Assembly (NCBI RefSeq): GCF_900156605.1
Contig: NZ_FTOA01000004.1
Span: forward strand, 248,001-312,000
Source of the DNA: Insolitispirillum peregrinum
GTDB taxonomy: Bacteria; Pseudomonadota; Alphaproteobacteria; Rhodospirillales; Rhodospirillaceae
Length of the DNA: 64,000 bases
Reading direction: 5' to 3'
The notes beneath the pieces are model-generated. The model was not told the origin of the DNA. It saw nothing but the letters and a program-made list of their open reading frames with translations, and made no database searches. Of the stretch, positions 36,193-44,136 are shown in pieces (position 1 is the first letter of the stretch; each line of letters starts with the position of its first letter). The position numbers were made by a program, and so were the translations under genes.

Positions 36193-36343
36193 GGTCATGG
36201 TCCTCGTCTCAGGCAGTGGGCGGCGCGCCCATCCTGCGCGCACTGATACTGTCTTCTATTAGCAAGGTCGAATGACCGTTTGATGGTCATTTGATGGCAG
36301 AAAGAAGACAGAGGCCCACCGCCTGACGATTCCCCTTATCAAT

Positions 36344-36371
36344 CAGTGGTTATCTGGCAGTGGTTATTTGG
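36344..36371. repeat. 14-bp tandem duplication overlapping the tex stop codon
   Basis: CAGTGGTTATCTGG and CAGTGGTTATTTGG occur back to back with one difference. The second copy contains the tex stop codon, so the duplication may have arisen at the gene end. Confidence 0.5.
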
Positions 36372-38748
36372 TTTTCCACCCGGCCTTGGCAAAGGCATCG
36401 GCCAGCGAACCGAGGTCCGCCGCCGGGGCCTTGCCGCCCTTGGCTCCCCCTTTGGCCGCACCAGAAGACACCGAAGCCCCCTGAGCCGACCAGCCTTGTC
36501 CCTTTGACGGCACCTTGCCAGCCGCCGGAGTCGAACGCGGGCGGTCTTCTTTCGGGCCGATTTCGTCGGACATGCGGCGGGTCAGGGCGATACGGCTGCG
36601 CTTCAGGTCCACTTCCAGCACCTTCACCGTCACCACATCGCCGGTTTTCACCACCTCACGCGGGTCTTTGACAAAGCGGTCAGCCAGCGCCGAGACGTGG
36701 ATCAGGCCGTCCTGATGCACCCCGATATCGACAAAGGCCCCGAAGTTGGCAACGTTGGTAACGGTGCCTTCCAGAATCATCCCCGGCTGCAAGTCCTGAA
36801 TCTTCTCCACGCCCTCCTTGAAGGTGGCGGTCTTGAATTCCGGGCGCGGGTCACGACCCGGCTTTTCCAGTTCCTTCAAAATGTCGCTGACCGTCGGCAG
36901 GCCGAACCGCTCATCGACAAAGCTCTGCGGATTCAGGCCGCGCAGGACGGTAACGTTGCCAATCGCCTGGTCAATGTTGCAGTTGGCCGCCTTCAGGATG
37001 CGCTGCACCACCGGATAGGCTTCCGGGTGGACCGAGGAGGAATCCAGCGGCTGGTCACCGCCGCGAATGCGCAGGAAGCCGGCGCACTGTTCAAAGGTCT
37101 TCGGGCCGAGGCCGCTGACCTTCAACAGCTCCTTGCGGCTGGCAAAGGCGCCGTTGCTGTCGCGATGGCTGACGATGTTGCGGGCGACACTTTCGCTCAG
37201 GCCCGACACCCGCGCCAGCAGCGGGGCAGAAGCGGTGTTGACGTCAACGCCGACGGCGTTCACGCAGTCTTCCACCACCGCATCCAGCGCACGGTCGAGC
37301 CTGGCCGGGCTGAGGTCATGCTGATACTGCCCGACGCCAATCGACTTCGGTTCGATCTTCACCAGTTCGGCCAGCGGGTCTTGCAGGCGACGGCCAATGG
37401 AGGCCGCCCCGCGCAGGGACACGTCCACCCCCGGCAACTCGCGCGAGGCATATTCCGACGCCGAGTAGACCGAGGCCCCGGCTTCGTTGACCACCACCTT
37501 GACCAGCTTGTAGTCCTTCATGCGGGCGATCAGGTCGGCGGCCAGCTTGTCGGTTTCGCGTGAGGCGGTGCCGTTGCCGATCGATACCAGTTCAACGGCG
37601 TGCTTGCGCACCAGCAGTTCCAGCGTGCGCAGCGACGGTTCCCACTGATGCTGCGGCACATGCGGATAAATGGTGTCGGTGGCAACCAGCTTGCCGGTGG
37701 CATCGACCACCGCCACCTTCACCCCGGTCCGAAAACCCGGATCAAGCGCCAGCGTCGCCCGTTGGCCCGCCGGAGCCGCCAGCAGCAAATCGCGCAGGTT
37801 GGCGGCGAACACCCGGATGGCTTCCTCTTCGGCCAGCTCGCGCAGGCGGCCCATCAGGTCCATTTCCAGATGCAGCCCCAGCTTGACCTTCCACGTCCAG
37901 CGCGCCACGTCGCCCAGCCACTTGTCCGCCGGGCGGCCCTTGTCAGTGATGCCAAAGCGGAAAGCGATCTTGCGTTCCGCCGGACCGGCCTCACGCGGGT
38001 TTTCCGGGTCGTCGGGGTGGACCAGCGCCAGCCGCAGCATGCCTTCTTCCCGGCCCCGGAACATCGCCAGCGCGCGGTGACTGGGCACCTTGGCAATCGG
38101 TTCGCGGTGGTCGAAGTAGTCGGCGAACTTGGCCCCGGCCTCCTGCTTGCCATCGACCACCTGCGACACCATGATCCCGGCGTTCCACAACAGGTCGCGC
38201 AGCTCACCGACCAGCGTGGCGTCTTCGGCAAAGCGTTCCATCAGGATTTGCTTGGCGCCTTCCAGTGCCGCCGCCACATCGGGCACGCCCTTGTCGTCGT
38301 CGGTGGCGGGCTTCAGGTAGCCTTGCGCCTCGACCTCGGGCACCAGCAGCGGGTTGGCCAGCAGGGCCTCGGCCAGTGGCTCCAGCCCCTGTTCACGGGC
38401 CATCTGCGCCTTGGTCCGCCGCTTGGGCTTGTAGGGCAGGTACAGGTCTTCGAGGACGGTCTTGGTTTCGGCCTTCAGCAGCGCCAGCCGCAGGGCGTCG
38501 GTCATCTTGCCCTGCTCGTCGATGGACTTCAGCACGGCGGCCCGCCGGTCCTCCAGCTCGCGCAGATAGCGCAGGCGCTCGTCCAGGGCGCGCAACTGGA
38601 TATCGTCCAGCCCGCCGGTGGCTTCTTTGCGGTAACGGGCGATGAACGGCACGGTTGAACCGCTGTCCAGCAGCTCGACGGCGGCATCAACCTGAGCCTC
38701 ACGGCAAGCAAGTTCCTGGGCAATACGGGCAGAAATCGAAGGAAGCAT
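36364..38748 (-). CDS. tex: Tex-family RNA-binding transcription accessory protein
   Basis: This 794-residue protein has the full Tex architecture: N-terminal helix-turn-helix-like Tex_N region, YqgF/RNase H-like domain ([20 protein letters not shown]), helix-hairpin-helix repeats ([20 protein letters not shown] and [20 protein letters not shown]) and a C-terminal S1 RNA-binding domain ([20 protein letters not shown]). Tex binds nucleic acid and associates with transcription. About 80 Gly/Ala/Lys-rich residues follow the S1 domain. The gene is monocistronic. Confidence 0.96.
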   Translation of the reverse strand: MLPSISARIAQELACREAQVDAAVELLDSGSTVPFIARYRKEATGGLDDIQLRALDERLRYLRELEDRRAAVLKSIDEQGKMTDALRLALLKAETKTVLEDLYLPYKPKRRTKAQMAREQGLEPLAEALLANPLLVPEVEAQGYLKPATDDDKGVPDVAAALEGAKQILMERFAEDATLVGELRDLLWNAGIMVSQVVDGKQEAGAKFADYFDHREPIAKVPSHRALAMFRGREEGMLRLALVHPDDPENPREAGPAERKIAFRFGITDKGRPADKWLGDVARWTWKVKLGLHLEMDLMGRLRELAEEEAIRVFAANLRDLLLAAPAGQRATLALDPGFRTGVKVAVVDATGKLVATDTIYPHVPQHQWEPSLRTLELLVRKHAVELVSIGNGTASRETDKLAADLIARMKDYKLVKVVVNEAGASVYSASEYASRELPGVDVSLRGAASIGRRLQDPLAELVKIEPKSIGVGQYQHDLSPARLDRALDAVVEDCVNAVGVDVNTASAPLLARVSGLSESVARNIVSHRDSNGAFASRKELLKVSGLGPKTFEQCAGFLRIRGGDQPLDSSSVHPEAYPVVQRILKAANCNIDQAIGNVTVLRGLNPQSFVDERFGLPTVSDILKELEKPGRDPRPEFKTATFKEGVEKIQDLQPGMILEGTVTNVANFGAFVDIGVHQDGLIHVSALADRFVKDPREVVKTGDVVTVKVLEVDLKRSRIALTRRMSDEIGPKEDRPRSTPAAGKVPSKGQGWSAQGASVSSGAAKGGAKGGKAPAADLGSLADAFAKAGWKTK

Positions 38749-38888
38749 GAAGCTGGTCCATAAGAAAGAACAAGGCGTGTACGGTAGCCCAGAGCCACAG
38801 CGGAGGAAAGCCCGTAACAGGATTCCCTGGCGATGCCATCAACAGATCGTGCTACAGTGAGGCACCATGACGCCGGGGAGAAACATCA

Positions 38889-39632
38889 ATGTCACTTGGT
38901 TGGGATACCTATCTGTATCAGCTGGAAGACGGTCGTCCGGCTGCGATTACCCTTGACCTTGACGCCTCGCCAGAGGAAAGCCAGGGGCTGACCATACTGG
39001 TGCGGGCACGGATCGTGCTGCGCCAACCTGCCGAACACGGCCTGATGGTGGCCGAGGAAACCGATGCGCTGGCCGAGGCCGACGAAGCCTTTGACGAGCT
39101 GGTCGATACCCTCAGTGACGGCGAAGGCGTGTTCGTCGGGTCACTGACCATGGGTGGGCAGTGCATCATGCATGCCTATCTGCCCGGCGACACGGTCATT
39201 CCTGCCGAACTGACCCTTGGCAGCTATACCGCACAGGTTCACACGCAGGATGACCCGGAGTGGAGCGTGTTCCTTGAGGGACTCTATCCGTCCGAAGACC
39301 AGTTGCACTGCATCATCAATCGCCGGATTGTTGACCAGCTGGAAGAAGACGGCGATACCGTCACCATCCCGCGCGAGGTGTTCCACAGCGCCTTTTTCCC
39401 CAACAGCAACGGCGCTCAGGCCTTTGCCGACGAGGCCGCCACCGAGGGCTATCGGCTGGACCAGATGGCGCAGGACCCCGACGACGGTTCGGTCGAAGTC
39501 CGCCTGTGCCGGGAAGAGCCGGTAGACCTGAAGTCGATCAACGAAACCAGCCTGCTGCTGGTCCGGCTGGCCGCCACCTGTGGCGGATATTATGACGGCT
39601 GGGAAGCGGCCACGATCGCCCAGCCGCACTGA
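38889..39632 (+). CDS. DUF695 and RraB-like two-domain protein
   Basis: This 247-residue acidic protein has an N-terminal half (residues 1-135, starting WDTYLYQLEDGRPAAITLDL) that resembles DUF695, followed by an RraB-like half. The C-terminal GYYDGWEAATI matches the characteristic end of RraB, the protein inhibitor of RNase E. Whether this fusion binds RNase E is unknown. A GGGGAGAAAC ribosome site precedes the ATG. It is transcribed away from tex and stands alone. Confidence 0.75.
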   Translation: MSLGWDTYLYQLEDGRPAAITLDLDASPEESQGLTILVRARIVLRQPAEHGLMVAEETDALAEADEAFDELVDTLSDGEGVFVGSLTMGGQCIMHAYLPGDTVIPAELTLGSYTAQVHTQDDPEWSVFLEGLYPSEDQLHCIINRRIVDQLEEDGDTVTIPREVFHSAFFPNSNGAQAFADEAATEGYRLDQMAQDPDDGSVEVRLCREEPVDLKSINETSLLLVRLAATCGGYYDGWEAATIAQPH

Positions 39633-39715
39633 TCATCACCCCGTATTTCACGCTGGCGGCAAAATTCTCCCCCGTTTGCCGCCAGCCGCTCCGCAACCGG
39701 ATAAAGCAAGACCGG

Positions 39716-40738
39716 ATGTTTTTTTCGTACCCCTTGCCCGGCCACCTTTCCCGCCGCTCGGTCCTCCGCCATCTGGCCGCGGCAGGTGGGACGGCGTTTA
39801 CGTTGCCCCTGGCAGGATGTCTGGAAGAACCCCAACCGGCCCTGCGAGTGGCCACCAACCAGTGGCTGGGCTATGAACCCCTGTACATTGCGCGGGAACA
39901 GGGCCTGTTTACAGCCGACCAAATCACCCTGATCGAATTCACCTCGGCCAGCGCCATCATGCGGGCGATGCGCAATGGCAATACCGAGGTTGCCGCCCTG
40001 ACCCTGGACGAAACCCTCCGCTTGCAGGCTGATGGCCTTGATCTGGTGGTCCTGTGGCCTGCGGATCTGTCGAACGGTGGCGACAGCCTGATTTTGCACG
40101 CCGACCACAACCTGCAACCTCCGTGGCAACACATGCGGCTGGGAATCGAAGTCGGAGCAGTCGGACACTATTTTCTCTATCGCCTGCACCAAAAACTGTC
40201 CCTGCCAAGGGGGCTGTTCGACATCCTGCCCCTTCCCGCCGGCGAGCACGAAAGTGCCTTTCTGTCCGGCCACGTCGATGCGGTCATAACCTTTGAGCCG
40301 ATGCGCAGCCATCTGCTGCGGGCTGGTGGCATCGAAGCCTTTAGCAGTCGCCAACTGCCGGGGGAAATCGCCGATGTGATCGTCACCACCCGGCACGTCG
40401 CCGCCCAGCGCCTTGATGACCTGCGCCTGCTGGCACAGGGGTGGTTTGCCGCACGCACCATGCTGATCAACCAGACGCCCACCGTGCTGGAACACCTTGC
40501 TGACCGCCAGAAACTGACCGGCAGCGAAACTCGGGCTGCCCTGAAGGGCATTCTGTGGCCCGACCTGCACGAGGCACTGGACCTGATCCGCAATCCGGGA
40601 GAAGGTCTTGCACGGACCATCGAGCACCTGGAAGACTATCTACTGGAAACCCGCGTCCTGAAAACCCGGCGCGGCCATGGCAGCCTGCTGGATCTGGATG
40701 TTTCGGCGCATGTGTTGAGTGAGTTCACCCCAAGATGA
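39716..40738 (+). CDS. NMT1/SsuA-like solute-binding lipoprotein paired with a hybrid kinase
   Basis: In this 340-residue protein the N-terminus has a twin-Arg pair (SRRSVLRHL) and a lipobox LPLAGC, so it should be a periplasmic lipoprotein. The mature domain opens LRVATNQWLGYEPLYIAREQG, typical of the NrtA/SsuA/THI5-like binding proteins for sulfonates, nitrate or thiamine precursors. No ABC transporter gene is near. Its stop overlaps the start of the following hybrid histidine kinase (ATGA), which strongly suggests it is that kinase's ligand-sensing partner. Confidence 0.85.
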   Translation: MFFSYPLPGHLSRRSVLRHLAAAGGTAFTLPLAGCLEEPQPALRVATNQWLGYEPLYIAREQGLFTADQITLIEFTSASAIMRAMRNGNTEVAALTLDETLRLQADGLDLVVLWPADLSNGGDSLILHADHNLQPPWQHMRLGIEVGAVGHYFLYRLHQKLSLPRGLFDILPLPAGEHESAFLSGHVDAVITFEPMRSHLLRAGGIEAFSSRQLPGEIADVIVTTRHVAAQRLDDLRLLAQGWFAARTMLINQTPTVLEHLADRQKLTGSETRAALKGILWPDLHEALDLIRNPGEGLARTIEHLEDYLLETRVLKTRRGHGSLLDLDVSAHVLSEFTPR

Positions 40739-43077
40739 TTTCGCTACGCTTTGCCTTGCCGCTGGTGGTGGTGATCGCGACGATGATCCCGTTGATCATC
40801 TCGCACCTGATCCTGTTGCCCCGCCAGGAACAACGGACCGACCTGATGGCGCAGGAAACCCTGCGCCACGAAATCACCCGTTTGCAGGAAAGCGTCGAAA
40901 TTCTGGTCCGCGATACCGGCCCCGAACAGGTCCGCACCGCCTTTGGGGCCGTCGGAACCCTCGAAGGGCTGCAAAGCGCCCTGCTGGTTGATGACACCGG
41001 CACCATTGTTGCCGCCTCGGCCCTGGAACTGATCGGCCAGCCGTGGCGCAATGGCCTGTCGTCCCCGCTGGTCGAGCGCATCGAAAGCATGGCCCCCCGG
41101 CGCGGGCTGGTGCTGCAACCACTGGAAAACCACACTCTGCTCGGCTATGCGCCGATCTGCGGCTGGTCACCGGACAGCATGCGCGAAGACCGCTGTGGCT
41201 TTCTGGTCCTGCACATCACCTATCGGCTGGCATGGGAACAGGCGACGCTGTTCTACCACGAACAACTGTTTGCCTTTGCTGCCGCCTCGGGGGTCGGGGC
41301 GCTGCTGTTGTTTGCCATCCTGCATTTCGGCCTGACCATGCGACTGGGCTATCTGAATTCGGTCATTACCCGCTTTCAGGCGGGCAACCTGTGGGTCCGT
41401 CCATCGCTGTCAGGCAATGACGAAGTCGCCCAACTGTCCGCCGAACTGAGCGACATGCTCGATACGGTGGCAGAAAACGACGCCAACCTGCGCAAGGTGA
41501 TCCGCGTCATCGAACAAAGCCCGTCAGCCGTCACCATCGTCGACGCCGAAGGCCGTATTGAATATGCCAACCACGCCGCACTGGCCCGCTATGGTGCGCT
41601 GTCGGTCGAAGTGGGGCGGCAAGCACCGCTGTTTGACTATGCCGCCGACGATGACCGCGTTCAGCAGGCCCTGTCCCGCGCGCTGGCGATGGGCGATGAC
41701 TGGGATGGCGAGTTGCAACGGCGGGTGGACAAGAACGGCGAGCCTGTCTGGGACCGGGTCACCGTCCACCCGTTGCGCGACGAACGCGGCCTGATCACCA
41801 ATTTCATCATTTCCGAGACCGACGTCACCGAATTCAAACGAGCCAGCGCCGCCCGCACCAATCTGGAACGGCAACTGCGCCACGTACAGAAAATGGAAAC
41901 CCTTGGCCGTCTGGCTGGTGGGGTAGCCCACGATTTCAACAACATCCTGACGCCGATTTCCGGCTATGCCCAGATGGTGCTCGACAGCACCGACCCCGAG
42001 GACAAGAACCACCGTCGCCTTGAGCGCATCCTGAACGGCGTCCGCCGGGCGCGGGATCTGGTCGGGCAATTGCTGGTGGTCAGCCGCAAGGGCGAACAGG
42101 ACCTGATCCCGGTCGATCTGGCAGGCCCGGTGCGCGAAGCCGTCGATCTGATGCGTGCCTCGGCCACCGCAGATTTGCGGGTGGAGTTTTACGCCGATCC
42201 CGGCCTGTGGCCAGTGCTGGCCGATCCATCCCGCATCCATCAGGTGGTGATGAACCTGTGCACCAATGCCGGGCAGGCCATTGGTCAGCGATCGGGCCTG
42301 ATTTCGGTGGCGCTGGAGAACATGATCCACGATGCCAGCAACGATCCGCCCGACTGGCAGGGCGGTGCCGGGGTCAGCAGTGGCGCTGCCGTCCTGTCAT
42401 CGGGCCGTTACGTCCGCCTGACCATCGAGGACAACGGCCCCGGCATGTCGCCTGACATTGCCGAACGCATCTTTGAACCGTTCTTCACCACCAAAAAGGC
42501 CGAGGGCGGCTCCGGGATGGGGCTGTCAATCGTGGACGGAATCGTCTCGCAACTGGGCGGGCGGATCACCGTCTACAGTGAACCCGGTCTGGGGACCGCC
42601 TTCCGCATTTACCTTCCCGCCGCCGACACCGGCATCAGCAGCAGTGACCCGGACGTTACCCCGGCTCCGACCAGCCCGCCCAGCCTGCCGGTTGGTCAGG
42701 GAGAATGCCTGTTGCTGGTGGACGACGAACCGGAAAATCTGGCCGCGCTGGGCGAATATCTGACCAACTGCGGCTATCGGGTCAAGGCGATTGCCGACCC
42801 GCTGATTGCGCTGGAAACCGTCAAGGCAGCCCCGAATGACTTCGACCTGCTGATCACCGACTTTGCCATGCCCGGCCTGCAGGGCGACCAGTTGGCGCTG
42901 GCGGTCAAGACCTGGCGCCCGACCATGCCGGTGGTGATGATTTCGGGCTTTTCATCGAAAGTCACCCGCTGGAACCGGGAAGTGTTCGGCGTCGATGCCT
43001 TTGTGCCCAAGCCGATCGAACTGCCCTTGCTGCGCCAGACCCTCTATGACCTGCTGCATCCCCCGACAGCATCGTAA
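40735..43077 (+). CDS. Membrane hybrid sensor histidine kinase (PAS, HisKA, HATPase, receiver)
   Basis: In this 780-residue protein two membrane helices (about 5-25 and 178-200) enclose a periplasmic domain. HAMP, PAS (about 255-370), a HisKA region with the His in GGVAHDFNNILTPISG (NtrB-like H box), an ATPase (DNGPGMS, GGSGMGLSIVDGIVSQLGG) and a C-terminal receiver with acidic residues LLVDDEPEN and phospho-Asp LLITDFAMPG follow. It is translationally coupled to the solute-binding lipoprotein. No cognate DNA-binding regulator lies nearby, so output probably passes through a phosphorelay elsewhere. Confidence 0.94.
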   Translation: MISLRFALPLVVVIATMIPLIISHLILLPRQEQRTDLMAQETLRHEITRLQESVEILVRDTGPEQVRTAFGAVGTLEGLQSALLVDDTGTIVAASALELIGQPWRNGLSSPLVERIESMAPRRGLVLQPLENHTLLGYAPICGWSPDSMREDRCGFLVLHITYRLAWEQATLFYHEQLFAFAAASGVGALLLFAILHFGLTMRLGYLNSVITRFQAGNLWVRPSLSGNDEVAQLSAELSDMLDTVAENDANLRKVIRVIEQSPSAVTIVDAEGRIEYANHAALARYGALSVEVGRQAPLFDYAADDDRVQQALSRALAMGDDWDGELQRRVDKNGEPVWDRVTVHPLRDERGLITNFIISETDVTEFKRASAARTNLERQLRHVQKMETLGRLAGGVAHDFNNILTPISGYAQMVLDSTDPEDKNHRRLERILNGVRRARDLVGQLLVVSRKGEQDLIPVDLAGPVREAVDLMRASATADLRVEFYADPGLWPVLADPSRIHQVVMNLCTNAGQAIGQRSGLISVALENMIHDASNDPPDWQGGAGVSSGAAVLSSGRYVRLTIEDNGPGMSPDIAERIFEPFFTTKKAEGGSGMGLSIVDGIVSQLGGRITVYSEPGLGTAFRIYLPAADTGISSSDPDVTPAPTSPPSLPVGQGECLLLVDDEPENLAALGEYLTNCGYRVKAIADPLIALETVKAAPNDFDLLITDFAMPGLQGDQLALAVKTWRPTMPVVMISGFSSKVTRWNREVFGVDAFVPKPIELPLLRQTLYDLLHPPTAS

Positions 43078-43088
43078 GAGAGGGGAGA

Positions 43089-44135
43089 TTACAGGGCAGG
43101 CACCACCCGCGCCCCGCTGATGATCTCCTGCTGAATCTGTTCCAGCCTGCTGCGCACCTCGGCGGGCAGCAGGCGGCGGCTTTCGGGGCCTGCGGCCAGA
43201 CTGATGCTCCAGTCCGACAGGCCGAGGTCAATCCGCCCAGCCATCCATTGAGCGGTGTTGCAGGTCAGCGCCGCCTGTTCGACCACCGCATCAACATGCT
43301 TGACCACCGCCGTCAGCATCGAGCCGGGGAACAGGTCGCTTTGATCGGTATCGACCCCGATCGAATAGCGTTGCCGGTCAGCCACCGCCTGATAGGCCCC
43401 CAGACCGGTGGCCCCGGCAGCGGCGAACACCACATCGGCCCCCTGATCCATCACCCCTTGCGCGGCGGTATAACCGGCATAGGGATCGCGAAAGGCGGTT
43501 TCGGTATCCGTCCCGGCCATCACGGTCAGCATCGATACGGCGGGATTGACAAACTGCGCCCCGGCGCGGAACCCGCCCTGAAAGCGTTCGATGCTGGGCA
43601 GATCAAGCCCGCCAATGAACCCCAGTATCTGAGTGCGGGACATCAGTGCCGCCGCTGCTCCGGCCAGAAAGGCACCTTCCTGCTCCCGGAAATGCACATC
43701 CTGCACGTTCGGGCCACTGACCACCGCCTCGATGGCGGTGAAGCGCACCTGTGGAAACTCGGCGGCCACCTGCCCGACGGCAGAGGCGAACTCGCTGCCA
43801 ACGGTGATCACCATATCCGCGCCTTCGGCGGCCACCCGCACACTCTGCAACCGCAGCGCCGGGTTTTCTGCTTCGAGCTCGCGCACCACCAGCCCGGGAT
43901 GTTCACGAGCCTTGCGCACGCCGCGCCAGGCGGACTCGGCAAAGCTTTTGTCGAACTTGCCGGTCACGTCAAAGACCACCGCCACCTTGCACGGTGCCCC
44001 AGTCCTGTTTGTCCCCTGCCCGTCACTGGCGCGGACGATCCCCGGCGTCACCGCCAGCAGGCCGCCAGCCACCCCCCCTGCCAGTACGGACATCATTCCC
44101 TGCGACAAGAACCGCCGCCGGCTGATCTGCCTCAT
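43089..44135 (-). CDS. BMP/Med-family periplasmic solute-binding protein
   Basis: This 348-residue protein has a Tat signal (ISRRRFLSQGMMSVLAGGVAGG) at its N-terminus. The mature part opens CKVAVVFDVTGKFDKSFAESAW, the signature of the basic-membrane-protein family of nucleoside or purine-derivative binding proteins. GGLDLPSIERFQGGFRAGA and GADVVFAAAGATGLGAY are further family segments. No permease or ATPase lies near it. The ATG at 44135 follows the stop of the GGDEF-EAL gene by one base, so the two are an operon. Confidence 0.85.
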   Translation of the reverse strand: MRQISRRRFLSQGMMSVLAGGVAGGLLAVTPGIVRASDGQGTNRTGAPCKVAVVFDVTGKFDKSFAESAWRGVRKAREHPGLVVRELEAENPALRLQSVRVAAEGADMVITVGSEFASAVGQVAAEFPQVRFTAIEAVVSGPNVQDVHFREQEGAFLAGAAAALMSRTQILGFIGGLDLPSIERFQGGFRAGAQFVNPAVSMLTVMAGTDTETAFRDPYAGYTAAQGVMDQGADVVFAAAGATGLGAYQAVADRQRYSIGVDTDQSDLFPGSMLTAVVKHVDAVVEQAALTCNTAQWMAGRIDLGLSDWSISLAAGPESRRLLPAEVRSRLEQIQQEIISGARVVPAL

Positions 44136-44136
44136 C

